Source: SVTX01 sp045602385
GTDB taxonomy: Bacteria > Bacillota > Clostridia > Oscillospirales > CAG-272
Assembly (NCBI GenBank): GCA_045602385.1
Contig: JAZSBL010000020.1
Span: 1 to 48,933 of the forward strand
Reading direction: 5' to 3'
Length of the DNA: 48,933 nucleotides
Part shown: positions 23,196 through 32,304 of the stretch, one piece after another
How positions within the stretch are numbered: position 1 is the first letter of the stretch
Layout of the letters: each line of letters begins with the position of its first letter
Translations under genes and position numbers: made by a program
Notes under the pieces: model-generated
Databases searched by the model: none
Told to the model about the DNA's origin: nothing
The model's input: only the letters and a program-made list of their open reading frames with translations

Positions 23196-24446
23196 TTATT
23201 CAAAAAGCGCGTCGATGAACTGCTTCGCGTCAAATTCCTGCATGTCGTCGATCCTCTCGCCGACACCGATAAACTTAACCGGGATTCCAAGCTCCTGCTT
23301 AATGGAAATTACGATACCGCCCTTTGCAGTTCCGTCAAGCTTGTTAAGCGTAATTCCGGTAATGCTTGCCGCCTTACTGAATTCCTTTGCCTGAATAACA
23401 GCGTTCTGTCCCGTGGTCGCGTCGAGAACCAAAAGATTCTCTCTTGATACACCGGGCAGCTCGCGGTCAATAACTCTGTTTATCTTAGCAAGCTCGTTCA
23501 TAAGATTCTGCTTGTTGTGAAGTCTGCCCGCCGTGTCAACGATAAGCACGTCGGCATTCTTTCTCTTTGCGTAGCTTATCGCGTCAAATACGACAGCCGC
23601 AGGATCACTTCCCTCATTCTGCTTTACAATATCGACCTTTGCTCTCTGGCACCATACCTCAAGCTGATCTATCGCCGCCGCGCGGAAGGTATCCGCCGCC
23701 GCAACTACTACCTTTTTGCCTGCAAGACGGAGTCGCTTCGACATCTTACCGATAGAGGTCGTCTTGCCCGCCCCGTTAACACCTATAACAAGTATGACGG
23801 AAGGAGTCGTTTCAAGCACCAAGGGCTGATGCTCACCGATCATCTCGCCTATGATCTCCTTGAGCGTGTCTACCACCTGATCCTTTTCCTTGAGTCTGCC
23901 GTCCTTAATGCGCTCGCGAAGCTCGTCTATGATCTGCTCGGTAGCATTCACACCGATATCAGACATGATAAGCAGCTCCTCAAGCTCATCAAGCATATCC
24001 TCATCAACTCGCACAAAGTTGGAAAGAAGATCATGAACAGAGCCGAAAAGCGCGTTCTTTGTCTTTGCAAGTCCCGCCTTTAACCTTTCCCAGAAAGAAA
24101 CAGTTTCTTCTTCCTCTTCTTCCTCTTCAGCTTTCTCTTCTTCCTCTACATCATTGACCGCCTCTGCGTCGGCAAGAAAGGAATCTTCATCTTCCTCCGT
24201 CTCGCCAAGCTCCTCGTTGTCATCATCGGCAAGAAGTCTCTCATAATCAATGAAATCGCCGTCGTAATCAAGCGGAACTGTAGAGATATAATCATCTCTA
24301 TGCTCAACCTCATATTGCTCGGCAGCTAAAAGCTCCTCTTCGGTCAAGTCCTCCTCACTGCCAAGCTCCTCGTCAAGATCAATCTCCTCAATCTCGTTTT
24401 CCTTATCCTTATCGCTTTTTCCGAAAAGCTTACTCAAAAATGCCAT
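23196..24446 (-). CDS. ftsY: Signal recognition particle receptor FtsY
   Basis: SRP receptor GTPase that docks ribosomes making membrane proteins. From the ATG at 24446 it has 416 residues: a basic and hydrophobic start (MAFLSKLFGK), a very acidic A-domain of about 120 residues with several Glu runs, then the NG domain. G1 is GVNGAGKTTS, followed by DTFRAAAIDQL and the G3 motif DTAGR; the C-terminus has GVGERIDDMQEF. The G4 element reads NKLD rather than the TKLD usual in SRP GTPases. Start choice: the ATG lies 17 bp inside the end of smc with GGTGA ahead; a longer start at 24458 is possible. Confidence 0.95.
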   Translation of the reverse strand: MAFLSKLFGKSDKDKENEIEEIDLDEELGSEEDLTEEELLAAEQYEVEHRDDYISTVPLDYDGDFIDYERLLADDDNEELGETEEDEDSFLADAEAVNDVEEEEKAEEEEEEEETVSFWERLKAGLAKTKNALFGSVHDLLSNFVRVDEDMLDELEELLIMSDIGVNATEQIIDELRERIKDGRLKEKDQVVDTLKEIIGEMIGEHQPLVLETTPSVILVIGVNGAGKTTSIGKMSKRLRLAGKKVVVAAADTFRAAAIDQLEVWCQRAKVDIVKQNEGSDPAAVVFDAISYAKRKNADVLIVDTAGRLHNKQNLMNELAKINRVIDRELPGVSRENLLVLDATTGQNAVIQAKEFSKAASITGITLNKLDGTAKGGIVISIKQELGIPVKFIGVGERIDDMQEFDAKQFIDALFE

Positions 24447-27400
24447 TCCATTCACCATCTTTCTTCTTCTCAATGTCCTTGACATCAAGAGTGAGTATCT
24501 TTGAAATTCCATGCTCGGGCATAGTTACACCGTAGAGCCTTGTTGCCGCCGCCATTGTTCCGCGACGGTGTGTGATCATAATAAACTGAGTTCCGTCGGT
24601 ATACCTCTTTATGTACTGCGCAAGTCGCTCAACGTTGACCTCGTCAAGCGCGGCCTCTATCTCGTCAAGGATACAGAAGGGGGTGGGATTGACCTTAAGC
24701 GTCGCAAAGAATAGCGCAACACCTATAAACGCCTGCTCTCCACCGGACAGCTGCATCAGATTCTTGATGATCTTTCCGGGAGGTGCCGCCTTGATCTCAA
24801 TTCCGCTCTCAAGCACGTTTTCGGGGTCAGTGAGGTATATTTCCGCACTTCCTCCGCCGAAAAGCTCGGAGAAGGTCTTGCCAAAGTTCTCGTTTATCTT
24901 GTCAAACGCTTCAATAAACGCAGTCTTCATTTCCTTTTCAAGCTTGGAGATAATACCTTCAAGCTCGGCCTTGGACTTTTCAAGATCGCCGATCTGCTCG
25001 GACATATAATCATATCTCGCCTTGACCTCGTTGTACTTATTGACAGCGTCAAGGTCAACGTGACCGATATGACGGAGCTTGTTCTGACACTCGGTCTGCT
25101 CGCGTGCAACCTCGGCTCTCGTTTCCGCAGTTACCGCGGGATAACCGAGGGCTACCGCATCGGCGCGTGTAAGCTCGTAGTCGTCCCAAAGCCTGCTTGC
25201 CAGCTTGTCGTATTTCTCACGGAGATTTTCAAGCTTTGATTCGTTGGTGGTATGGACCTTGAATATAAGCTCCTTCTCCGCCATCTTATCACGAATCATC
25301 GCGTTGATCTCGGCAAGCTTCTTGTCAAATTCAAGATTGCCCTCCTCGACCTCGGCGCGCTTTGCGTTAAGCTTGTTAAGCTCTGCTTCAACCTCAACGT
25401 ATCTCTTTCGGTTCTCGGTCTGCGCCACAGTGATGCTCTCTATCTGCGCCTTATAGGATGCAATGCGATTTTCTGCCGCCTTGATATCCTCCAGGCAAAC
25501 TCTCATTCTCTCCTCGGAGACCTCAAGGAGCGCGCGCGCGGTTTCAATATCCTTCTGGATCTCGCTCGCCTTTATGATATTAGCCGTCTTTTCGTCCTCA
25601 AAAGCCTTGAGCTTATCCTCACAGTCAACGCGTGCGGCGTGTCTGGCCTCGCGAGCCGCGGTGAACTCCTCAATTTTCCTGTTCTGCGCCTCTTCCTCTT
25701 TCCTGAGCGCTGCAATATCCTCTTCGTATCTGTCTGCAGCCTCAAGCATCTGAGTGTAGTCTGCCTTCAGCTTTTCAAGAAGAGACTTATTCGACTCATA
25801 CTGACCGACTATCTTCTCAAGAGCCTGCATCTCGGTGTTCTTAAGAACGTTTATAAGATCGCGGCGATCGGAAAGATCTGTGCGGTCGTCTGTCTTGTCG
25901 GTGATCTTCGCCTTTATCTTGGATGCCTCGCCCGAAAGCTTATCTACCTTTGCGCGAAGCTCCTCTGCCTCAACGGTAAGCCTGTTTATCTCGTCCGCAC
26001 GGGAGAGCATGCCTCCGCCCTGCTTCACAGAACCGCCCGTAAAGGAGCCGCCCGCATTGATTATCTGTCCGTCAAGCGTTACTACCTTAACACGGCGCTG
26101 GAGCTTTCTGGACATAATGTTTGCATTGTCAAGCGTGTCAAAGACAAGAGTTCTTCCAAGCAGCGAGCCGATAATGCCGTCGAACTTCTGCTCGCACTTA
26201 CACAGCTCGCTTGCAATAGCAATATATCCCGCAAATCCGCGCGCCTCGATCATCTCGTGAGTTTCTGTCTGCGCCTTCATCTCAAGGGGTAAGAAGGTAG
26301 CTCGACCTGCCTCGGCCTTTTTCAGCGCAAAGAGCGCGTTTTTAGCCGTCTCGTCGTCCTCAACAACAATGTGCTGAAGGTTCTGCGCCAGCGCGGTTTC
26401 AATAGCGGTAACAAACTTTGTTTCAACCGAAATAACCTTTGATAAAGGTCCGTATATCTTACCGCAGGGCGCGCCGTGACGGTCGGTTATTTTGCCGTCA
26501 GCATACGCCTTCATAACGAAGCGCACACTGTTATTATAGCCCTCGAACTGCTCCTCCATCGCCTTGATGGTATTAATTCTCTGCTCACAGGATTCAAGAC
26601 GGAGCTTCTTTGCGTTAAGCTCGTCGTATTTCTCGCCTATCTCGGTATTGAGTGCCGTAAGCTGCTTGTCACATTCCTCAAGGCTCTTATCGATCTCGGA
26701 GACCGACTCCTCGTACTCTGCGACCGTCTTCTGCTTGAGCGCCATTGATTTCTCAAGCCTTGCTGCCTCGGACTCATAGCTCTCAATATCCGAGAGAACG
26801 TCAGCGTTTCTGTCAGTTCCGCTCTCTCGTGCGCTTTCAAGAACGTTTATGCGCACCTTGATATCAACGGCCTCCTCCTCTGCCGCCTTTATGTCGGCAA
26901 AGATGGTGTCGATATCCTTGTTATATTTATCAATATTGCACTTTTCGTCAAATATAGCATCCTCAAGGTCCTCCTGCTTCTGCCTGTTGGCCTCAGCGGA
27001 AGTCTCAAGCTCGCCGATCCTTGCGCGCTGAGCCTCACCCTTGATCTTCTCCTCAGAAAGAGCCTTCTCACTTGAAGACATAGCACCCTTTGCGGTCTCG
27101 ATAAGCTCGTCGGTGTGACGGATTGTCGTATCGTTGACTCTGAACTCACTGTCAAGCTTAAATATCTCGCTTGTGCTCTCCTTGATCATGTTAAGGAGCT
27201 GAGAGTGTGCTAGCTTTCCGCTTTGAGCCGCCTCGTAGAGCTTGGCGTTTCTGGCATCAAGCGACTGCATGGAGTCCTCCGCATTACGCAGATCAAACTC
27301 GGAATGGCGCAAAGCATCCTCCGCGGCAGAAATATCCGCGCGGTATTTCTCGGTATCAAAGAGCCACAGGCTTACGTCTGCTCTCTTCTTTATCTCCATA

Positions 27401-28083
27401 AGCTCGATTGCCTTCTTGGCCTTCTGAGATTCCTTTTCAAGCGGGCCTACCTGGCTTGCCACCTCGGTAAATACGTCATTGATTCTGACCATATTCTCCT
27501 CGGTCGCCTTAAGCTTTCTCTCGGCATCGCTCTTCTTGTGCCTGAACTTTGCAATTCCCGACGCATCCTCGAAAATATCGCGTCTGTCCTCGCTCTTTCG
27601 GGACACCATATCGGCAATACGGCCCTGACCGATTATAGAATAACCGTCACGTCCGATACCTGTGTTCAGGAAAAGCTCATAGATATCCTTAAGACGCACA
27701 GGACGACGATTTATGTAGTATTCACTTTCGCCCGCACGGAAATAACGTCTTGTGACAGTTACCTCGTCATAAGGACATTCAAGATGTGAGGGACCCCTGG
27801 TATTGTCAAAGGTTACCGAGACCTCCGCAAATCCCATGGGCTTGCGGCTGTCCGCCCCTCCGAATATGACGTCCTCCATCTTGGTAGAGCGGAGCGTCTT
27901 TGAGGATATCTCACCCAAAACCCAACGCATCGCATCGGCAATATTCGATTTTCCGCTTCCGTTAGGGCCTACGATAACGGTCACACCCGTCTCGGAGCTT
28001 TCCGCGTCGCTTGCGTCGAACACAAGCTTCGTTTTGTCGGGGAAAGACTTAAAGCCCTGCATTTCTATTGATTTAAGATACAA
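24430..28083 (-). CDS. smc: Chromosome partition protein SMC
   Basis: 1217-residue SMC ATPase that, with ScpA and ScpB (encoded at 42933-44383), organises and resolves chromosomes. The N-terminal Walker A GPNGSGKS is at 39-46. Two long coiled coils flank a hinge at roughly 500-690 (GKIYGPLSKVISVE to GGSFTGGSVKQGGGML). The C-terminal signature is LSGGEQAF, followed by Walker B ILDEIEAALDE. The start codon is TTG (complement of 28081-28083), supported by CACGGAGG seven bases ahead and by the family start YLKSIEMQGFKSF; no nearby ATG fits. Preceded by the radical SAM gene, with a 14-bp gap, and overlapping ftsY by 17 bp. Confidence 0.97.
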   Translation of the reverse strand: MYLKSIEMQGFKSFPDKTKLVFDASDAESSETGVTVIVGPNGSGKSNIADAMRWVLGEISSKTLRSTKMEDVIFGGADSRKPMGFAEVSVTFDNTRGPSHLECPYDEVTVTRRYFRAGESEYYINRRPVRLKDIYELFLNTGIGRDGYSIIGQGRIADMVSRKSEDRRDIFEDASGIAKFRHKKSDAERKLKATEENMVRINDVFTEVASQVGPLEKESQKAKKAIELMEIKKRADVSLWLFDTEKYRADISAAEDALRHSEFDLRNAEDSMQSLDARNAKLYEAAQSGKLAHSQLLNMIKESTSEIFKLDSEFRVNDTTIRHTDELIETAKGAMSSSEKALSEEKIKGEAQRARIGELETSAEANRQKQEDLEDAIFDEKCNIDKYNKDIDTIFADIKAAEEEAVDIKVRINVLESARESGTDRNADVLSDIESYESEAARLEKSMALKQKTVAEYEESVSEIDKSLEECDKQLTALNTEIGEKYDELNAKKLRLESCEQRINTIKAMEEQFEGYNNSVRFVMKAYADGKITDRHGAPCGKIYGPLSKVISVETKFVTAIETALAQNLQHIVVEDDETAKNALFALKKAEAGRATFLPLEMKAQTETHEMIEARGFAGYIAIASELCKCEQKFDGIIGSLLGRTLVFDTLDNANIMSRKLQRRVKVVTLDGQIINAGGSFTGGSVKQGGGMLSRADEINRLTVEAEELRAKVDKLSGEASKIKAKITDKTDDRTDLSDRRDLINVLKNTEMQALEKIVGQYESNKSLLEKLKADYTQMLEAADRYEEDIAALRKEEEAQNRKIEEFTAAREARHAARVDCEDKLKAFEDEKTANIIKASEIQKDIETARALLEVSEERMRVCLEDIKAAENRIASYKAQIESITVAQTENRKRYVEVEAELNKLNAKRAEVEEGNLEFDKKLAEINAMIRDKMAEKELIFKVHTTNESKLENLREKYDKLASRLWDDYELTRADAVALGYPAVTAETRAEVAREQTECQNKLRHIGHVDLDAVNKYNEVKARYDYMSEQIGDLEKSKAELEGIISKLEKEMKTAFIEAFDKINENFGKTFSELFGGGSAEIYLTDPENVLESGIEIKAAPPGKIIKNLMQLSGGEQAFIGVALFFATLKVNPTPFCILDEIEAALDEVNVERLAQYIKRYTDGTQFIMITHRRGTMAAATRLYGVTMPEHGISKILTLDVKDIEKKKDGEWNGIFE

Positions 28084-28097
28084 TTTATACCTCCGTG

Positions 28098-29138
28098 TTA
28101 ACGTTCCTCAAATGATGAAACTAAATTAGGTACATTCGCTTCTTTGATTACTATTTTATAATTTTTATATTTTTCCTCAAGCCTTGAGCGGTTTTTACCC
28201 CTCTGCCCTACCGCGCGGGACATATCTCCCCTCGGCACGGTAAAGGTAATTTCCCCTCCGTTATTGCCTTGTGCCACGATGCGCTCCGCCTCGGCGCACA
28301 TTCGGTCAAAATATTCCTCGCCCAAGACAAGCTCACCGAGCGACGGGTGATTTGCACCGCCCATGACCTTCTCTCCGTCAAGCAGATTGTCGGATGCGCA
28401 AAGACCTATGCGAATACACTCAACGCTGTTATCGTTGAACACCTTAAGTACTTCCTTGCTTCTTATCACTGCATCGTCAACAGAAAGCATATCATACTCC
28501 CCGCGCGCTGCCATGTCGGCAAGCTCGGTATCGTAGAATACCACCGTGGGGTATATTCTCGCGCCGTCCGCTCCCATTTCGCAAATTTTCTTCGCCGTAT
28601 AAAGCTCGTCCTCAAGCGTTGAGCCGGGGAGTCCTATCATCATCTGCCCGATGAGTGAATAGCCCGCGTCCTTTATAAGTTTGCACGCCATCTCGGCATC
28701 CGCCGCACTGTGTCCCCTCTTCGAGGCAGATAGCACGTCGTCGCGCATGCTCTGCAATCCAAGCTCAACGGTTTTCACGTGATATCGCGATAATATCTCC
28801 ATTATTTCGCCGTCTATGTAGTCAGGTCGCGTGGACATTCGGATCCCTGTGACCCTCGCCCTGTCCTCTCGCGGATTTTTTATGTATTCCTCCGCCACGT
28901 CAAGAAGATATACCATCAGCTCTCGGTCAATTCCGGTAAACGATCCGCCGAAATATGCTATCTCGACCTCTGCGTCAAGCTCTATCGTCGAGAGCGCCTC
29001 GTCTATCTCGCGCCTTACGCTATCTCTGCAAAAGCTCTGCTTTCCCGATATCGATCTTTGGTTACAAAACACACACATGTTAGGGCAACCGAGATGTGGA
29101 ATAAAGATGGGAATATTTCTGTGATTTTTCTTTTTCAT
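28098..29138 (-). CDS. Elp3-like radical SAM protein
   Basis: 346-residue radical SAM enzyme. The 4Fe-4S cluster motif is CPNMCVFC (CxxxCxxC) near 18-25, followed by AYFGGSFTGI, which resembles the GGE-type S-adenosylmethionine contact, then RMSTRPDYID, VELGLQS and QMMIGLPGST. This pattern resembles the radical SAM half of Elp3 and YhcC-type proteins, but the acetyltransferase half of true Elp3 is missing. The substrate is unknown; tRNA or another RNA is a fair guess from relatives and from the RNase III neighbour. The ATG overlaps the rnc stop by 4 bp. Placement between rnc and smc interrupts the usual rnc-smc pair. Confidence 0.9.
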   Translation of the reverse strand: MKKKNHRNIPIFIPHLGCPNMCVFCNQRSISGKQSFCRDSVRREIDEALSTIELDAEVEIAYFGGSFTGIDRELMVYLLDVAEEYIKNPREDRARVTGIRMSTRPDYIDGEIMEILSRYHVKTVELGLQSMRDDVLSASKRGHSAADAEMACKLIKDAGYSLIGQMMIGLPGSTLEDELYTAKKICEMGADGARIYPTVVFYDTELADMAARGEYDMLSVDDAVIRSKEVLKVFNDNSVECIRIGLCASDNLLDGEKVMGGANHPSLGELVLGEEYFDRMCAEAERIVAQGNNGGEITFTVPRGDMSRAVGQRGKNRSRLEEKYKNYKIVIKEANVPNLVSSFEER

Positions 29139-29863
29139 ATCACGTCAACCGAGAAAAGCTTGAGCGCCTCTCTCGCGGCATTCTGCTCCGCCTCACGCTT
29201 GCTTCTTCCCTCGCCTCTACCGATGACGTTTGAGTTAAGCCTTGCCTCAACGCTGAACGACTTCATATGATCGGGTCCGCTCTCGCCGACTACCGCATAT
29301 TCAAGGAAATCTCCCTCTGCCTGCTGAACGAACTGCTGCAGCAGAGTCTTGGGATCACCGTTAAAGCTGCCCTTCTGCCTTACCTTCTCGATCTCGGTCT
29401 TGATAAATGGCATCAGAAATCCTTCAACGACCTCAAGGCCGCGCTCGCCCGCGTCAAGATATATCGCCGCCAAAAGCGCCTCAAATGCATCTGCCAGAAT
29501 AGACTTGCGCTTACGTCCGTTATTCTTCTCCTCACCAATACCCAAAAGAAGATATTCTCCAAGTCCTATCGACTCCGAGTAGCCCGAAAGAGCCTTCTCG
29601 CAAACGACCTCAGCTCTCATTCTCGTAAGCTCGCCCTCAGGGCAGTCCGAAAACGTCCTGTAAAGGTAATTGCTCGTAATTATCGAAAGTACGCTGTCGC
29701 CGAGGAATTCAAGTCTCTCGTTGCAAAGCATGTGATGATTTTTAAGTCCCGATTCATTTGAATAGGACGAGTGTGTAAGCGCGCGCTCTAACAGTCCGCG
29801 CTCCTTGAATCTATATCCGATCCTATCTTCAAGCAGCGTAGTATCAATTCTGCTTTTTGCCAT
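29135..29863 (-). CDS. rnc: Ribonuclease III
   Basis: Double-strand-specific endonuclease that processes rRNA and some mRNAs, 242 residues. The catalytic signature NERLEFLGDSVL is at 48-59, with the acidic partner residues in LADAFEALLAAIYLD. A linker leads to a C-terminal double-stranded-RNA-binding domain from about 163, with DPKTLLQQFVQ and the closing GRGEGRSKREAEQNAA. AGGAGG precedes the ATG at 29863, 24 bp after plsX. No acpP gene lies between plsX and rnc, unlike the common Firmicutes order. Confidence 0.97.
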   Translation of the reverse strand: MAKSRIDTTLLEDRIGYRFKERGLLERALTHSSYSNESGLKNHHMLCNERLEFLGDSVLSIITSNYLYRTFSDCPEGELTRMRAEVVCEKALSGYSESIGLGEYLLLGIGEEKNNGRKRKSILADAFEALLAAIYLDAGERGLEVVEGFLMPFIKTEIEKVRQKGSFNGDPKTLLQQFVQQAEGDFLEYAVVGESGPDHMKSFSVEARLNSNVIGRGEGRSKREAEQNAAREALKLFSVDVI

Positions 29864-29887
29864 ACGGATAAGTTCCTCCTAAGATTA

Positions 29888-30937
29888 TTATTCTGCGCAC
29901 GTCTCCTGCGCATCTGCCGCCGCTTTCTTCTTCTCCTCAGAGTATGCCGCGGCCTCCCTTGCTATAATTTCAACCACTCCGGCTCTCTCGCACTGTATCG
30001 CTTGACGTATAGCGTTCTTGAACGCATTTGCGTTAGACGAGCCGTGCGCCTTAATAACGGTCCTGGTAATTCCAAGTATCGGCGCTCCGCCGTGCTCGGT
30101 GGAGTCAAATTTCTTTTTAAAGCTCTTAAGCTTGCCTTGAAGCAAGAGATATGCGATCATACCGCCAAGTCCGCTCTTGAATAAGCCCTTAAGCTCTGCG
30201 GACATAAGCTTGCCCATGCCCTCGGTGGTCTTAAGCACTATGTTGCCGACAAATCCGTCGCAGAGTGCCACGTCACAGTAGCCAAATGGAAGCTGATTAC
30301 CCTCAACGTTTCCGATAAAGTTTATAAATCTGCTCTCCATCAGCTTAGGATAAGCCGCAAGCTGAAGCTCACCGCCCTTTGATTCCTCCGCGCCGTTATT
30401 TACCATGGCCACCTTAGGATTTTCAATACCGTATATGGCCTTCATATACGCGCTTCCCATAACGCCGAACATATGCAAATAATCCTCGTTGACCTTAACG
30501 CTTGCTCCCGAATCCATAAGCATAAGTGGCTTTGTAAGTGGAAGTATCGCGCCTATCGCCGCCCTGTGTATTCCCTTTACTCTCTTAAGTATCAGAGTCG
30601 AGCCACAGAAAAGCGCTCCGGTATTACCGCAGCTGACAAAGGCGTCACCCTCGCCGCCTGCAAGCATGCGAAGACCCGTAGCAAGAGAGGATTCCTTCTT
30701 CTCTTTCATTACCGCCATGGGATCGTCGTGCATGTCAAGCACCACATCGGTATGTCTTATCTCAAAGCCCGAGATGTCGAGTGAATTCTCCGCGGCAAGT
30801 TTTTTTATCACACTTTCGTCTCCGACCAGTGTAAAATCAACTCCCTGTGAATATTTCTCTCTTCCGGCCTCGACCGCTCCCCTGATCATTTCAAGGGGTG
30901 CGCGATCTCCGCTCATAACGTCAAGTATTATCCTCAT
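29888..30937 (-). CDS. plsX: Phosphate acyltransferase PlsX
   Basis: Makes acyl phosphate from acyl-ACP for phospholipid synthesis; peripheral membrane enzyme. 349 residues from the ATG at 30937, which has AGAGGT ahead and begins with the family strand MRIILDVMSGD. The usual DAMGGD reads DVMSGD here. Other family blocks are SVLATGLR-like SSLATGLRML, VSCGNTGAL, MVNNGAEESKG, GFVGNIVLK and GITRTVIKAHGSS. The start lies 17 bp inside the end of trmFO. The C-terminal tail is Ala/Lys/Glu-rich. Confidence 0.95.
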   Translation of the reverse strand: MRIILDVMSGDRAPLEMIRGAVEAGREKYSQGVDFTLVGDESVIKKLAAENSLDISGFEIRHTDVVLDMHDDPMAVMKEKKESSLATGLRMLAGGEGDAFVSCGNTGALFCGSTLILKRVKGIHRAAIGAILPLTKPLMLMDSGASVKVNEDYLHMFGVMGSAYMKAIYGIENPKVAMVNNGAEESKGGELQLAAYPKLMESRFINFIGNVEGNQLPFGYCDVALCDGFVGNIVLKTTEGMGKLMSAELKGLFKSGLGGMIAYLLLQGKLKSFKKKFDSTEHGGAPILGITRTVIKAHGSSNANAFKNAIRQAIQCERAGVVEIIAREAAAYSEEKKKAAADAQETCAE

Positions 30938-32303
30938 TGGGATTAACCTCTTTTTTTCTTTTTTCGTTGTTTTTTGCGCCAAGTTTTTCCGCATACTCAT
31001 CAAGAGCTTCAAGCGCGCGTGCAGCTATAACCTCATATTTGGCTACCTTGCCGCCCTTGACTCTGTATCCAAGCGGCTCCACTATGCCGAAGTTGGCATT
31101 CATGGGAACAAAATTTCCGCTCATATTGCCCTGACTGATATATTCAGCCATAGCGCCAAGCATTGTTGTCTTGGGAAAGATAACCCCGCCCTCGCCCAAG
31201 GCTCTCGCCGCCGCGTTTATTCCCGCGATAAAGCCCGAGCCTGTCGATTCAATATATCCCTCAACACCCGTCATCTGACCCGCGAAGAAAATGTTTTTGT
31301 TGCTTCTCATCGAATAGTCCGCATCAAGATATTTTGGCGAATCAAGGTATGTGTTTCGGTGCATTATGCCGTAGCGCAAAAACTCGGCATTTTCAAGTCC
31401 GGGGATCATAGAAAACACTCTTTTCTGCTCGGGGAACGCAAGATGAGTCTGAAAGCCCACGAGGTTATACATCGTGCCCTCTTTGTTTTCCTTTCGCAGC
31501 TGTACCACTGCATAGGCCTCCCGGCCGGTGCGCTTGTCCACAAGTCCAACCGGCTTTAACGGTCCGTAGCAGAGCGTTTCATATCCGCGCTTCGCCATAA
31601 CCTCAACGGGCATGCAGCCCTCGAACACCTTAAGCTCCTGACGGTCAAAATCGTGAAGCTCCGCCTCACGGGCAGTGATAAGCTCGGTGTAGAATGCGTC
31701 GTACTGCTCGCGCGTCATCGGACAGTTGAGATAATCGGGATCTCCCTTGTCGTATCTCGACGCCGCGTAAGCAATATCCATATTTATGCTTGCCGCGTCA
31801 ACGATGGGAGCTGCGGCATCGAAGAAATGAAGTCCCTCACAGCCAAGAGTCTTTTCTATGTACTCCGCCATAGGCTGACTTGTAAGAGGACCTGTCGCGA
31901 TAACGGTTATAACTCCGTCCTCGACCGATGATACCTCCTCCTCGATGACCTCAATATTTTTATGATTTCTGATTTTTTCGGTTATGTATGCCGAAAACTC
32001 ATCGCGGTTGACGGCAAGCGCAGAGCCCGCGGGGACTCTGGTCGCGTATGCCGCCTCCATAATAAGCGAATCAAGCCTGTAAAGCTCTTCTTTAAGAAGT
32101 CCAACACCGTTTGTAAGTCTGTCAGAGCGCAAAGAGTTTGAGCAAACAAGCTCTGCAAAGCCCTCGGCATGATGCGCGGGAGTAAACTTTTTGGGCTTCA
32201 TCTCATAAAGCCTTACCTTTATTCCCCGCTCGGCTATCTGCCACGCCGCCTCACAGCCCGCAAGCCCCGCGCCGTAAACGTTTATATATTCCTTGTTGAA
32301 CAT
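30921..32303 (-). CDS. trmFO: Methylenetetrahydrofolate-tRNA-(uracil-5-)-methyltransferase TrmFO
   Basis: Folate- and FAD-dependent enzyme forming m5U54 in the tRNA T-loop of many Gram-positives. 460 residues from the ATG at 32303, with AGAGGAA ahead. FAD-binding GAGLAGCEAAW is near the N-terminus. Family hallmarks are the CSNSLRSD block with the catalytic-flavin-linked cysteine, AVNRDEFS, GLVDKRTGRE, and FFAGQMTGVEGYIES-type FAD closure near 345-360. The gene starts 1 bp after the topA stop and overlaps plsX, matching the topA-trmFO order of Bacillus. Confidence 0.97.
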   Translation of the reverse strand: MFNKEYINVYGAGLAGCEAAWQIAERGIKVRLYEMKPKKFTPAHHAEGFAELVCSNSLRSDRLTNGVGLLKEELYRLDSLIMEAAYATRVPAGSALAVNRDEFSAYITEKIRNHKNIEVIEEEVSSVEDGVITVIATGPLTSQPMAEYIEKTLGCEGLHFFDAAAPIVDAASINMDIAYAASRYDKGDPDYLNCPMTREQYDAFYTELITAREAELHDFDRQELKVFEGCMPVEVMAKRGYETLCYGPLKPVGLVDKRTGREAYAVVQLRKENKEGTMYNLVGFQTHLAFPEQKRVFSMIPGLENAEFLRYGIMHRNTYLDSPKYLDADYSMRSNKNIFFAGQMTGVEGYIESTGSGFIAGINAAARALGEGGVIFPKTTMLGAMAEYISQGNMSGNFVPMNANFGIVEPLGYRVKGGKVAKYEVIAARALEALDEYAEKLGAKNNEKRKKEVNPNEDNT

Positions 32304-32304
32304 A

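Noticed and set aside
25252..26292. 346-codon plus-strand open frame
   Set aside because: Antisense to smc coiled-coil codons, Leu-rich and low in complexity; no start signal.
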